From JAJZXY01 sp046706185 (GTDB lineage: Archaea > Thermoplasmatota > Thermoplasmata > Sysuiplasmatales > Sysuiplasmataceae), in NCBI GenBank assembly GCA_046706185.1, contig JBJKPR010000003.1, positions 1 to 64,000 on the forward strand: DNA of 64,000 nt, written 5' to 3'. The translations under genes were made by a program, and so were the position numbers. Below, piece after piece: positions 40,914 to 49,830 of this stretch. Under the pieces are notes generated by a model that worked only from the letters and a program-made list of their open reading frames with translations, was not told where the DNA came from and did no database searches. Position 1 is the first letter of the stretch, and each line of letters opens with the position of its first letter.

Positions 40914-41972
40914 ATGGCCAGGACAAAGCATGTTTCGGGGTCAGCTCCCGCCGGGATGGACGTCATTCAAAACATAGTGGTGGTACTTCAGGAGAACCAC
41001 ACGTTTGACAATTACTTCGGGACTTATCCTGGTGCCGACGGGACTGCAGGCAGGGATCTGTGCCTGCCGCAGGCAAGTGGCTCGTCAAACTGCAGGAAGC
41101 CGTTCCACAGCCCGACGCTCACGCCGGGGGACCTCAGCCACACCTGGTCCTCCGCACATGATGACTACGACGGCGGAAAGATGGACGGTTTCATATATTC
41201 AGAGGGCAGCGACGAAACAATGTGCTATTTTGATGACAGTGACCTTCCCCACTACTGGAAGGCAGCTTCGGAGTATGTCCTGTGCGATAGGTACTTCACA
41301 TCAGTCATGAGCGAGAGCGCACCTAACCACCTCTATCTTGTTGCGGGGACATCCGGAGGAATCGTGGATGACAGGGTACCCTCGACACTGGACTTTCCGC
41401 CTGTCTTTGAGCAGCTTGACAGCAGGAAGATCAAATGGAAGGTCTACGGGTTCACAAAATGGTACGAAAGCTTCGGATACGTGCAGAGGTCTGGCGAAGT
41501 CGCCTCCAATTTCCTGCCGGCAGGGGAATTCATGTCTGATCTCCGGGCCAACAATCTGCCGGAGGTGTCGTGGATTATAGGCGCGCCCGGCGGGGACGAG
41601 CACCCTCCCAAGGACGTGCAGAAGGGGCAGGATTCTGTTGCCTCAGACGTTGTCAACAAGCTTGGAGAAAGCCCTTACTGGAAAGGGCTTGCACTGTTCG
41701 TCACATGGGACGACTATGGCGGGTTCTACGACCACGTGGCTCCGCCGCAGGTCGACAGGTACGGGTTCGGTTTCAGGGTTCCTTGCCTTCTGATTTCACC
41801 CTATGCAAGGAAGGGGTTCATCGACAGCACGGTAAACGACCACACGTCAATACTGAAATTCATCGAGACACGCTTCGGTCTGAATCCCTTGAGCACGCGC
41901 GACGCTGCGGCAAACGCAATGCTGGAAGCGTTTGACTTCAGGGCGGCTGCGAGGAAATTCGCCGGGATATGA
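40914..41972 (+). CDS. Phosphoesterase, phospholipase C/acid phosphatase (AcpA) family
   Basis: 352 residues from ATG 40914 (MARTKHVSGSAPAG). Metal-dependent phosphoesterases that cleave phospholipids, phosphomonoesters or related substrates. Catalytic Thr-type nucleophile block IQNIVVVLQENHTFDNYFGT, SESAPNHLYLVAGTS, IGAPGGDEHPP, WDDYGGFYDHVAPP and NDHTSILKFIE, all conserved in the family. Bacterial members are exported by Tat, but no signal peptide is visible in either this or a longer frame, so the enzyme appears cytosolic or exported by an unknown route. TATA CTAATATAGC near 40841-40851. Substrate unknown. Confidence 0.88.
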   Translation: MARTKHVSGSAPAGMDVIQNIVVVLQENHTFDNYFGTYPGADGTAGRDLCLPQASGSSNCRKPFHSPTLTPGDLSHTWSSAHDDYDGGKMDGFIYSEGSDETMCYFDDSDLPHYWKAASEYVLCDRYFTSVMSESAPNHLYLVAGTSGGIVDDRVPSTLDFPPVFEQLDSRKIKWKVYGFTKWYESFGYVQRSGEVASNFLPAGEFMSDLRANNLPEVSWIIGAPGGDEHPPKDVQKGQDSVASDVVNKLGESPYWKGLALFVTWDDYGGFYDHVAPPQVDRYGFGFRVPCLLISPYARKGFIDSTVNDHTSILKFIETRFGLNPLSTRDAAANAMLEAFDFRAAARKFAGI

Positions 41973-42130
41973 CAGCGCAGTGTGGATGCATTAGCCTGGG
42001 AGCGGGGAGAGATGAGAGGCGGGACGGTGATTCTGCCCGCTGTGGCAGAGAAGGGGCCAGAAGGTGGACTCAGTACCAGGGCACGGCCGACTTCTAAACG
42101 GGTCTAGAGAATATAGAGTGAATGTTTATC

Positions 42131-42162
42131 AAAACGCCCGGTCACTAAAACGTCCGGTTATC
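42131..42162 (+). repeat. Tandem 16-bp direct repeat at the ABC promoter, operator-like
   Basis: AAAACGCCCGGTCACT (42131-42146) is followed at once by AAAACGTCCGGTTATC (42147-42162); 12 of 16 positions agree. A TATA-like GTTTATC lies just upstream (42124-42130) and the ATG at 42168 just downstream, so a protein bound here would cover the transcription start. Each unit is one or two turns apart (16 bp). Confidence 0.55.
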
Positions 42163-42167
42163 GAATC

Positions 42168-43112
42168 ATGGAGCCTGCGATAGAAATAAGGAACATGACG
42201 AAGAGATACGGCAGCCTCACCGCAGTCGATAACCTGAACCTCACTGTGCAGAGGGGAACAATACACGGCTTTCTTGGACCGAATGGCGCCGGCAAGACGA
42301 CGACAATCAAGGTCCTGGTCGGCCTTCTCAGGGCGGACGAGGGAGATGTCAGAATGCTCGGACAGGAGGTGCGGGGTGACAGCCCCGGCACGAGGCTGAA
42401 GGTTGGATACATGCCTGAGTTGCCAAAGTTCCCCAGGCATCTGAGGGGCACCGAGCTGCTTGACATCTACGGCAGGCTGTACGGGATGAGCGAGAGCGAG
42501 AGGCGGGAGCAAATACCGCGCCTCCTCGAAATGGTCGGCCTCAGGGGGAGGGAGAAGGACCTGATAGGGAAGTACAGCAAGGGAATGCAGCAGCGCATTG
42601 GTATCGCCCAGGCTCTTCTGAACAACCCGGAGCTCGTGATACTTGATGAGCCGAGCCTCGGGCTTGACCCCATAGGGATGGTTGAGGTAAGGGACATGAT
42701 AAAGGGAATTTCGAAGGAAGGAATGACGATTTTCATGTCCTCCCACCTTCTGAACGAGGTGGAGCAGGTCTGCGACCATGCGACCATAATAGACGGTGGA
42801 AAACCGCTTATAACGGACACGCTCGAAAACATGAAGAAAGCGGGCGGCACCACAGAGGTCGAGGTTGAGCTGACCTCTCTCACAGACGGCATATTCGAGG
42901 CAGTCAGGAACATGCCGCAGGTGACAGATGTAACAAGGTTGGGAAACAGGCTCACGCTTGAGTCTTCGGCTGGAGAGGATATCAGGCCCCTCATTTCAAG
43001 GGAGATCACTGACCACGGCGGCATGATAATAGCAATGAACACAAAGGGAAGGGGGCTAGAGGACGTGTTCATAAAGCTCGTCGCGAAGACCGGCAGGGGT
43101 AACGCCAGATGA
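42168..43112 (+). CDS. ABC transporter ATP-binding protein
   Basis: 314 residues. Walker A GPNGAGKTTTIKVLVG, Q-loop MPELPKFP, signature YSKGMQQRIGIAQALL, Walker B LVILDEPSLGLDPIG and H-loop FMSSHLLNEVEQ. The C-terminal 90 residues form an extra regulatory domain (DVTRLGNRLTLESSAG) as in CcmA/NatA-like exporters. Stop overlaps the ATG of the permease gene. Substrate unknown; the arrangement suits drug, lipid or Na+ export. Confidence 0.94.
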   Translation: MEPAIEIRNMTKRYGSLTAVDNLNLTVQRGTIHGFLGPNGAGKTTTIKVLVGLLRADEGDVRMLGQEVRGDSPGTRLKVGYMPELPKFPRHLRGTELLDIYGRLYGMSESERREQIPRLLEMVGLRGREKDLIGKYSKGMQQRIGIAQALLNNPELVILDEPSLGLDPIGMVEVRDMIKGISKEGMTIFMSSHLLNEVEQVCDHATIIDGGKPLITDTLENMKKAGGTTEVEVELTSLTDGIFEAVRNMPQVTDVTRLGNRLTLESSAGEDIRPLISREITDHGGMIIAMNTKGRGLEDVFIKLVAKTGRGNAR

Positions 43113-44062
43113 ATGAAGCGGCGACGGCAGGCAGCGCACGGTTCGGAAGGCTTAACGCAATAGTGAGATACGAGCTTCTGTGGAACATAAGGAAGAAGAA
43201 GTTCCTCGCGATGCTCCTGGCTGCACTTGCAATAAGCATACTCATGCTGGCGGTGACCCCTCTCCTTTCAAGCTACGTCGGGGTGACCATAGGAAACAAC
43301 CCTAACGATGTCATAGATGCTTCGAACTTTTCCCTTTACTTCTTCTTCTTTGCGCTTGTGACAGTGATGAACAGCATTTCCGGAGAGTTCGAGAGCGGGA
43401 GCATTGTGCCGCTTCTAACGAAGCCTGTTTCCAGAACGGAAGTGTTCCTTGCAAAGCTTGCGGCAGCGGTCATCACGCTGATACCGGTTTACGTCCTGCT
43501 GCTCGTTGTGGAAATTGTGGGGGGCACTATCGTCTACGGCCCGCAGGACTACCTGTACCTTACCCCTCTCCTGCTCATCGGCGCGGTCATAAGCACGACT
43601 GTGTGGGCCACCATTGTGCTTGCGATAGGCTCCGTGACAAGGAGCTCAATCATAGCAGCACTTGGTGCATTTGGTGCGTATATTGCGCTGAATATAGTAA
43701 CACCGACGATTTCCCTTTTCCTGGGGCAGTCCTGGGTGCTCACGCTTCTTCCGGGCAGCGGCTCCTCAGGGTACATTGCCGGAACGGGGGCATCCAATCC
43801 GCTGATTTCAGGAACACCTGTTTCTGCAGGAACGGACAGCATAGGGACGCTTCTTGTCCAGTACGCCTTGCACCCTTCAGGATCGGTGACATTCTACAAG
43901 ATCGGTGCAGTCACACCCGGCAGCATACCTACGACAGTCGCGCTTTACTCCTCACCGCTTGCAACGGTTGTTCTGCAGATCGTTGCAATCGCGGCTGTCT
44001 ACATAACCGCATTCAGCCTCATTGCCTGGTTCGCGCTGAAAAGGGCCCAGGTTTCGGAGTGA
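43109..44062 (+). CDS. ABC transporter permease (ABC-2 type)
   Basis: 317 residues with about six helices. Starts with RYELLWNIRKKKFLAMLLAAL, the typical cytoplasmic and first-helix region. A central FESGSIVPLLTKPVSRTEVFLAKLAAAV matches the ABC-2 loop that contacts the ATPase. Two large external loops between helices 5 and 6 (GSGSSGYIAGTGASNPLISG) are Gly/Ser rich. Coupled to the ATPase by a 4-bp overlap. Confidence 0.9.
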   Translation: MNEAATAGSARFGRLNAIVRYELLWNIRKKKFLAMLLAALAISILMLAVTPLLSSYVGVTIGNNPNDVIDASNFSLYFFFFALVTVMNSISGEFESGSIVPLLTKPVSRTEVFLAKLAAAVITLIPVYVLLLVVEIVGGTIVYGPQDYLYLTPLLLIGAVISTTVWATIVLAIGSVTRSSIIAALGAFGAYIALNIVTPTISLFLGQSWVLTLLPGSGSSGYIAGTGASNPLISGTPVSAGTDSIGTLLVQYALHPSGSVTFYKIGAVTPGSIPTTVALYSSPLATVVLQIVAIAAVYITAFSLIAWFALKRAQVSE

Positions 44063-44072
44063 CGGACAGATT

Positions 44073-44366
44073 TCAGCTGACGGTTGAGCCGTCGCCCACG
44101 ACAGTCATCCACTTCCTTATGCGCCATGACTTTATGACGCCGTTGACCACGTACGGATCTGCCCTGGCGAAAGACTCCACTGCCTCCAGGGAGTTCCCGC
44201 GGAATGCGAGCACTGCGCCGTCGGAGGGCTCTGCAAGAGCGCCCGCGAGGACAACCTCTCCGCGCTCATAGGACTTCCTGAGATGCTCAAGATGAGCAGC
44301 CCTGAAAGGGGCACGTTTTTCAAGATAGTCGTCGGCAACCTCGTAGAAGAGAAGATAATGCATCAT
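44073..44366 (-). CDS. YCII-domain protein
   Basis: 97 residues. YCII-type ferredoxin-like fold, proteins linked with small-molecule oxidation or as partner domains: MHYLLFYEVADDYLEKRAPFR, HLEHLRKSYERGEVVLAGAL, DGAVLAFRG and FARADPYVVNGVIKSWRIR, with the conserved His/Asp pair. TATA GAATAAATACC at about 44396-44406 lies 30 nt upstream of the ATG. Convergent with the ABC permease gene. Function unknown. Confidence 0.85.
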   Translation of the reverse strand: MMHYLLFYEVADDYLEKRAPFRAAHLEHLRKSYERGEVVLAGALAEPSDGAVLAFRGNSLEAVESFARADPYVVNGVIKSWRIRKWMTVVGDGSTVS

Positions 44367-44466
44367 TTACCAGCTCCAGAAGCTGATCGCAGGCAGGTAT
44401 TTATTCACTTACTGTGCAAGGATGCGCATTAGTAGCGGGAGGCGGCGGGGCAATGACGGTGACGCC

Positions 44467-45372
44467 TCATGCAAACCTGTTTGTCAGCGTCCCGACCCGC
44501 TCTACAGTAATTTCCACCTCGTCCCCCTTCTTCAGCCAGACCCTCTGCCCCTCAGGTTTGCCAAGTATGACGCCGCTGGGCGTGCCTGTGAGTATTATGT
44601 CACCGGGCCGCATCCGTATGTACCTTGAGATGTAGCTTATGATCCGGCTGCAGCTGAAGATCATGTCCGATGTGTTTGAATCCTGGCGTATTTTGCCGTT
44701 CACCTTCGTCTGAATCCTTAGCGAGTCAGGGTCCACAACTTCGTCCGGTGTGACAACATACGGACCTATGGGACAGAAGCTCTCGCATGTCTTGCCAATC
44801 AGCCACTGGCTTGTCCTGAGCTGGATGTCGCGTGCTGAAACGTCGTTGGCGGCGAAGTAACCGAACACGTGGTCGAGCGCCTGCTTCTCATCGACCATGT
44901 ATGTCTCCCGGCCAATGAGTATGCCCAGCTCGCCTTCATAGTCGATCTGTGTTGCGAAGGGTGGTACGGGTATTTCGCACCTGTGCCCGGCGACAGTATC
45001 TGAAAACTTGCTGAATATCACCGGCACCTCAGGTATGGGCATTCCAGTCTCCGTTGCATGAGTCCTGTAATTCAGACCCACGCACAGTATCTTGGAAGGA
45101 CTTGGAACGCACGGCAGGAACTCGGCTTCGCCCTCATCCACCAGCATCCCGCTATACGGTTTCTGAGTGAACTGTCCGCCAAGCGCATCTGCAGCTGACT
45201 GGCCTTTGCGCAGGAAATCGTCGAGAGTACTGTCCCTGTACGGGGACGACTCGGGCAGAGAGGAGAAGGGCAGAAGCGAGCTGCCTATTGCAGCGCCAAA
45301 GCAGTTTCTTGAGCCAAGCCTGAAGTGTGCGAACCTCAAAATATCACTGTCCTTGCCGTCCCTTGAACCCAA
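44467..45372 (-). CDS. Fumarylacetoacetate hydrolase-family protein
   Basis: 301 residues. FAH fold enzymes cleave or decarboxylate acyl pyruvates or isomerise diketones. The core is ILCVGLNYRTHATETGMPIPEVP, the metal site TQIDYEGELGILIGRE, and GYFAANDVSARDIQLR, GPYVVTPDEVVDPDSL and GDIILTGTPSGVILGKPEG. The Glu-Glu-Asp metal triad region is intact. The TTG start at 45372 follows from frame; TTG 45339 (MRFAHFRLG) is an equally good start. Probable hydrolase of aromatic or sugar-acid degradation; no partner genes. Confidence 0.9.
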   Translation of the reverse strand: MGSRDGKDSDILRFAHFRLGSRNCFGAAIGSSLLPFSSLPESSPYRDSTLDDFLRKGQSAADALGGQFTQKPYSGMLVDEGEAEFLPCVPSPSKILCVGLNYRTHATETGMPIPEVPVIFSKFSDTVAGHRCEIPVPPFATQIDYEGELGILIGRETYMVDEKQALDHVFGYFAANDVSARDIQLRTSQWLIGKTCESFCPIGPYVVTPDEVVDPDSLRIQTKVNGKIRQDSNTSDMIFSCSRIISYISRYIRMRPGDIILTGTPSGVILGKPEGQRVWLKKGDEVEITVERVGTLTNRFA

Positions 45373-45515
45373 ACTGGGTAGAAGTAGTTAATCGGAAGGT
45401 ATCACCCCCGGACGTCACTGCATTCATTCCCTCCGCCCGTTGGGGAAAAGGACATGCTTTTGCGGTGCCGTTGAGTGACGGATGCGTTACTTCTCCCTAC
45501 AGAGGGCAGCCAACC

Positions 45516-47180
45516 CTAGCTGCTGTTCACCATGAATCGGCCTGCAAGGAGACCTATATCATTAAGGGTCGATATCAGCTTCGCATCCGGCTCGTTTCTT
45601 TCAGTGCTGAGGAGAAGCATTACACCTCTTACCAGAGCATCGCCGTCAAACAGAGGATAGGCGTAGAGTGACCTGAAGCCGTCCATGTATATGCATGCCC
45701 TAAGATTGTCTCCCTCGGAGGGCAATATGTCTGAATTCCATATCGTCTTCGCTCCGTTCCAGACATCCCCTGGCAGGTCTTCGCCCACTGAGAAGGTCCT
45801 GTCAAGAAGGAATTTCCCGATTGATGAAAGAGGCCTGTTATCCCTGGACCAGAGTGACGCGAGCCTGAGGACACGGTTGTCGTCGTCGACCGTCCATACC
45901 GCGCCCCCGTCGTAGAAGAGTTCACTGCAGACTGCTCCCATAACCTTGTGCATCACCCTGCGCCTGTCCTCTGCCTTCAGCAGTATTTCTGTCACTGAAT
46001 GAATGGCCGCCTCGCGTCTTTCCGACAGTTTTTCGCTTGTCACGTCCCTGAAGACAACAACGGTCCCCATGACCTGCCCGGACTCATTGAGCAGGGGCGC
46101 TGCCAGGTCGGCAACAAGGCATTCTTTCCCGGTGGATGAAATCACTAGAGAATGGTTCGCAAGTCCTACAATCCTTCCTTCCCGAATTACACGCTCGGAA
46201 GGAATTTCAACCCTCTTTCTGTTTACCTCGTTGACGAGACAGACAACTTTATTTATGTTCTGTCCGGAAACCTGATCCAGAAGACTGCCTGTCATCTCCT
46301 CAGCTGCAGGGTTCATGTATGTGATCTTTCCTTTCACGTCAGTCGATATGACCGCATCCCCTATTGTCCGGAGTATTACCCTGAACTCCTCCTTTATCTG
46401 TGTTATAACGTCCATCGCCGTAACAAGGTCGCTTATGTCCTTTGCTATCGATGCGTAGCCTGTTATGTTCCCAGAATCGTCCCTTATGGCTGAAAGTGTG
46501 ACGTTGACGTCGATTACCCTGCCGTCCTTCCTTATTCGCTTGGCAACGAAGTGTGCGGCCTCACCTGTTTCACCAACTTTCCTTGCTATCGCATCCCGCC
46601 TCTCTCTTTCAGCTTCAGGGATATGGGGGGCTGGTCTGTTAACCACATCCTTCTCCTCCCACCCGTACATCCTCCCGAAGGCGGGATTGACTGAAATGAT
46701 GTTGAAGTCCGAGTCATAGATTGCAATGGAGTCGGAAGTGTTCCTGACGAAAGATTCAAGCCTTCTTCTGAGAACACGAAGTGCCTTCTGGTGGTTCCTT
46801 GTTTCGACGCTTGAGCGAACCATATGAGCAAGCATTGCGAACTCCGATGTGGGGTCTCCGCCCTTCTGGATGTAATGGTCTGCACCATTATTGAGCGCAT
46901 CGATCACGACCTCCTCCCTTCCCCTGCCGGTGAAGAGTATGAACGGTATATCGTCTCCTGATGACCTGAGAAACTTGAGAAACTCCAGACCGTTCATCTC
47001 AGGCATCTCGTAATCCGATATCACGGCGTCAAAGCTTTTGCTTTGAAGCAATTCCACTCCACTGACAGCCGATGCGACCGTGGTCACGTTTATGCCGGAG
47101 TTCATCTCGAGGAAGATCTTGAATGGTTCGTGCATGAACACATCGTCGTCAACATAGAGAACGTTGATGTTATTGGCCAT
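45516..47180 (-). CDS. Receiver-PAS-PAS-GAF signal protein without kinase domain
   Basis: 554 residues. Residues 1-120 receiver: VLYVDDDVFMHEPFKIFLE, phosphorylation Asp in AVISDYEMPEMNGL, Lys in YIQKGGD (changed from KP). PAS 1, 135-260: NTSDSIAIYDSDFNIISVNPAFG. PAS 2, 262-380: RTIGDAVISTDVKGKITYMNP. GAF-like, 385-550. No histidine-kinase, GGDEF or HTH domain follows, so it is an incomplete relay protein; archaea have such orphan proteins. Partners probably reside elsewhere. The TPEEK-like PAC segments are complete. Confidence 0.88.
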   Translation of the reverse strand: MANNINVLYVDDDVFMHEPFKIFLEMNSGINVTTVASAVSGVELLQSKSFDAVISDYEMPEMNGLEFLKFLRSSGDDIPFILFTGRGREEVVIDALNNGADHYIQKGGDPTSEFAMLAHMVRSSVETRNHQKALRVLRRRLESFVRNTSDSIAIYDSDFNIISVNPAFGRMYGWEEKDVVNRPAPHIPEAERERRDAIARKVGETGEAAHFVAKRIRKDGRVIDVNVTLSAIRDDSGNITGYASIAKDISDLVTAMDVITQIKEEFRVILRTIGDAVISTDVKGKITYMNPAAEEMTGSLLDQVSGQNINKVVCLVNEVNRKRVEIPSERVIREGRIVGLANHSLVISSTGKECLVADLAAPLLNESGQVMGTVVVFRDVTSEKLSERREAAIHSVTEILLKAEDRRRVMHKVMGAVCSELFYDGGAVWTVDDDNRVLRLASLWSRDNRPLSSIGKFLLDRTFSVGEDLPGDVWNGAKTIWNSDILPSEGDNLRACIYMDGFRSLYAYPLFDGDALVRGVMLLLSTERNEPDAKLISTLNDIGLLAGRFMVNSS

Positions 47181-47372
47181 GCAATCCGTTGGGATGCTAA
47201 ATCAGCCTGCTGATATTTACTTCTGACTGTTTGACTATTGCGCCACAACACTTTCGGCTGAGAGTCCTGCCAAGACACTGTACTGAAGCGAAATGCACGT
47301 AGTGGTAACCTGCCCTGAATCATATGGAAGACTGTGTCTCAATGGACATTAATTAAGCCAGCATCCTGAAGG

Positions 47373-47867
47373 TCATGCCGTCCTGGGCTGCCTGAAGTAG
47401 GCCACCACGCCGGGTCTTGTGAAATATATGAGGAAAGCGATGCTTATCACAGTTCCTATCGGGAAGTTGATCAGGCCGATCACAGCCAGAAGCATGTTGA
47501 GAATCCTAGCCCAGTTCCTTCCGGTAAAGAGGGCAATTGCGATTATGAGCGTAACGGCGCCTAAGCCTGCTATAATCAGCCCAAGTACTCCGCCAAGGAA
47601 AGGCACAAAAAGGCCTATGAACGCGCCGAATGAGAGACCGATCAATATCGTAACAAGAGATGAGAGTATCTGCAGTATCGCCAGTATTGCCACTCCGGCC
47701 GGCCTTCCTATTCTCCCCGGCTGCCTGTTACCGAAGTGTGATTCACCGCAGCTGGAGCAGTATGCGGCGTTCGGGTCGTTGACCGCCCCGCATCTTGTGC
47801 AGTACTTTGCTGCGTGCGCCTCTGCATAAGGGACTGGCACGTGCGCATCAGGTGTAATCTGACCCAT
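47373..47867 (-). CDS. Zinc-ribbon membrane protein
   Basis: 164 residues from ATG 47867 (MGQITPDAHVPVPY). Double-Cys zinc ribbon KYCTRCGAVNDPNAAYCSSC at the N-terminus, then four membrane helices from about residue 55 with GFVPFLGGVLGLIIAGLG-like glycine pattern, ending VVAYFRQPRTA. A TATA box ATTAATAC near 47900 precedes it by 30 nt. The architecture (cytosolic zinc ribbon plus small TM domain) is common in archaea, function unknown. Confidence 0.75.
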   Translation of the reverse strand: MGQITPDAHVPVPYAEAHAAKYCTRCGAVNDPNAAYCSSCGESHFGNRQPGRIGRPAGVAILAILQILSSLVTILIGLSFGAFIGLFVPFLGGVLGLIIAGLGAVTLIIAIALFTGRNWARILNMLLAVIGLINFPIGTVISIAFLIYFTRPGVVAYFRQPRTA

Positions 47868-48015
47868 TGGCTGGACTCCGTTCTCCAAACATCCTTTGTG
47901 TATTAATCGGTTGGTACCGCTATTGTCGGCTGTCAAACCGTCTGGACAGCACATGCCGCAGGTGAGCCGGCAACTTGTCAAGTATCCTTGGGCGTTACAC
48001 AAGCTGCACGCCTGA

Positions 48016-48031
48016 CTGTAACAGTTTACAG
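48016..48031. repeat. Palindrome upstream of the tspO TATA box
   Basis: CTGTAA-CAGT-TTACAG is a perfect 6-bp inverted repeat 2 nt upstream of a BRE/TATA-like GCGCTATTTATCTG (48032-48045). Candidate activator or repressor site. Confidence 0.35.
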
Positions 48032-48104
48032 GCGCTATTTATCTGCTCAGACACGGGAACAATAGTGAGAGTATGATGGATATGTTTTTCTTCCAGTTGG
48101 AGGG

Positions 48105-48629
48105 TTGATTGACAGGGTCGGTAGAATTAGTGGCAATGCATCGCAGGGGACAGGCGGCGTGAGATGGCTGGTGCTCCTGCTATCAGTTGCCGTTTGTGAA
48201 GCAGCCGGAGGCATCGGCTCTATCTTCACCTTCGGCGCCATAGGAAGCTGGTACGAAGGACTGAACAAGAGCCCGCTCAATCCACCCAACTGGCTCTTCG
48301 CACCGATGTGGGTCACGCTTTATTTCCTCATGGGAGTGGCGCTCTACTTTGTATTCATCAGAAGGGGCCTCGTTCATGACAGCTGGATAGCGCTGACGCT
48401 CTTCTTTATCCAGCTTTCACTGAACGTCCTCTGGTCAGCGCTATTCTTTGGCTTGCACCAGCTGCTATTCGGGGCAGTCGAAATTGTGTTTCTCTGGTTC
48501 TTCATAGCCGCCACAACCATAGAGTTCAGAACAGTTGACAAGAAAGCGTCCTATCTTCTTTTCCCGTATCTTGCATGGGTGACGGTTGCAACCGTGCTCA
48601 ACTTTTCCATACTGTGGGTCAACCCATGA
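48105..48629 (+). CDS. tspO: TspO/MBR family protein
   Basis: 174 residues, five helices. Binds porphyrins and related ligands in bacteria and archaea. The family pattern GSWYEGLNKSPLNPPNWLFAPMWVTLYFLMGV and LSLNVLWSALFFG is clear, with the aromatic helix-4 motif SYLLFPYLAWVTVATVLNFS. The start is uncertain: TTG 48105 directly follows GGAGGG (too close for a good ribosome site), and a GTG near codon 19 is an alternative. A palindrome precedes the promoter. Confidence 0.9.
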   Translation: MIDRVGRISGNASQGTGGVRWLVLLLSVAVCEAAGGIGSIFTFGAIGSWYEGLNKSPLNPPNWLFAPMWVTLYFLMGVALYFVFIRRGLVHDSWIALTLFFIQLSLNVLWSALFFGLHQLLFGAVEIVFLWFFIAATTIEFRTVDKKASYLLFPYLAWVTVATVLNFSILWVNP

Positions 48630-48692
48630 TGAGAACCTGTTGTCACTTATAACCAACATATGGCGCTGTGAGAAACTAGCACCTGTAACCCA

Positions 48693-49670
48693 TTGGGTCA
48701 AAGATTGAAATATGGGCAGGAGGCTATTCAACCAGAGGCAGCATCGGCCGCTCATCGAAGCGGCTCTGGAATGGGGGCCTTTGCTGCATGTCGGGTGCAG
48801 GCTGGTCATCGATTGGGCGAACCAAAGATAATTGCTGAGCATCTCTACGCCGGCTACTTCGGGAATGCCGTACTGCATGATGTGAGTTTCACGCTTGAAG
48901 AGAAGGGGGTGTATGTTGTTCTTGGCCACAACGGTGCAGGAAAGACAACGCTCTTCAGGTCGATCGCCGGCGTGCTTTCGCCAATGGCCGGCAGCGTGAC
49001 GGTGGATGGAAACGTGGATCAGGGCAGGGAGGGAGCGCTGTCGTATCTCGCGCATATGGACGGCATTCCCGACGGCATGAGAGTCTCAGAGGCGCTCCGC
49101 TTCTATTCAAGCCTGCTTGGAGCCACCGGCCAGGATGTTGAGAGGGTGGTGCAATACCTCGGGATATCTGACCTGATGGGAAAGTGGTTCAACCCCCTGA
49201 GCGAGGGGCAGAGGAAAAAGGTGGCCCTGGCCAGATCACTTCTCAGGAGAAGCGCGATCAACATACTTGACGAGCCAACTGCGAGCCTTGATCCGGCTGT
49301 CGCAATGAACATGCGCTCGTATGTCCGCGACATTTCGAAGGAGAGCATTGTGCTCTACTCGTCACACAACCTCTACGAGGCAAACGACATTGGCAAGTTT
49401 GTCATGCTGATAAGGGAGGGGAGGATAGTGGCCCTCAAGGAGGTATCGAGCCTGGAGCTCGGAAGGACTGAAATTGAAGTCAGGGCGGACGGGGATGTTG
49501 GAAAGGTAGTGGATTGCACCAGGGAAGGAGACCATTACAGGATCAAGGTGAACAGCCCTGACGAAGTGCCCCGAATAGTGAAGAGGCTTGTCGAGGCCGG
49601 CATAATGGTGAGGGAAGTGAAGGAGACAGGAAACAGGCTGGAAAAGCTGTACACAGAAATGGAGGAGTGA
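48693..49670 (+). CDS. ABC transporter ATP-binding protein of the zinc-ribbon cassette
   Basis: 325 residues from TTG 48693. The first 40 residues are not typical of the family; an ATG at 48771 or TTG 48813 may be the real start, but a TATA element at about 48646-48656 supports the first. Walker A GHNGAGKTTLFRSIAG, Walker B INILDEPTASLDPAV, signature LSEGQRKKVALARSLL, H-loop VLYSSHNLYEANDI. An extra C-terminal domain (residues 230-325) follows, resembling regulatory domains of ABC exporters. First of three genes: ATPase, a 48-residue zinc ribbon, permease, 13 nt and an overlap apart. Confidence 0.92.
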   Translation: MGQRLKYGQEAIQPEAASAAHRSGSGMGAFAACRVQAGHRLGEPKIIAEHLYAGYFGNAVLHDVSFTLEEKGVYVVLGHNGAGKTTLFRSIAGVLSPMAGSVTVDGNVDQGREGALSYLAHMDGIPDGMRVSEALRFYSSLLGATGQDVERVVQYLGISDLMGKWFNPLSEGQRKKVALARSLLRRSAINILDEPTASLDPAVAMNMRSYVRDISKESIVLYSSHNLYEANDIGKFVMLIREGRIVALKEVSSLELGRTEIEVRADGDVGKVVDCTREGDHYRIKVNSPDEVPRIVKRLVEAGIMVREVKETGNRLEKLYTEMEE

Positions 49671-49683
49671 AACGACGGCTGGA

Positions 49684-49830
49684 ATGGTGTGCCCCAAGTG
49701 CGGCGAGGAGTTCAGGAGACCTTTGATGGAGAAGAAGAGGTATGGGGTGGGACTTACGCTCCCCGGCCTCGGTGCCGTGGTCTGCCCCAAGTGCGGGTAT
49801 GAGGGACCACACAGGGAATTCAGGCCATGA
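49684..49830 (+). CDS. 48-residue zinc-ribbon protein inserted in the ABC operon
   Basis: Short frame MVCPKCGEEFRRPLMEKKR ... AVVCPKCGYEGPHREFRP with two CPKCG knuckles 33 residues apart, forming a single zinc ribbon. It starts 13 nt after the ATPase stop and its TGA overlaps the ATG of the permease (ATGA), so all three are one transcription unit. Such mini zinc ribbons can act as adaptors or regulators; the position suggests an accessory subunit of the transporter. Confidence 0.8.
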   Translation: MVCPKCGEEFRRPLMEKKRYGVGLTLPGLGAVVCPKCGYEGPHREFRP

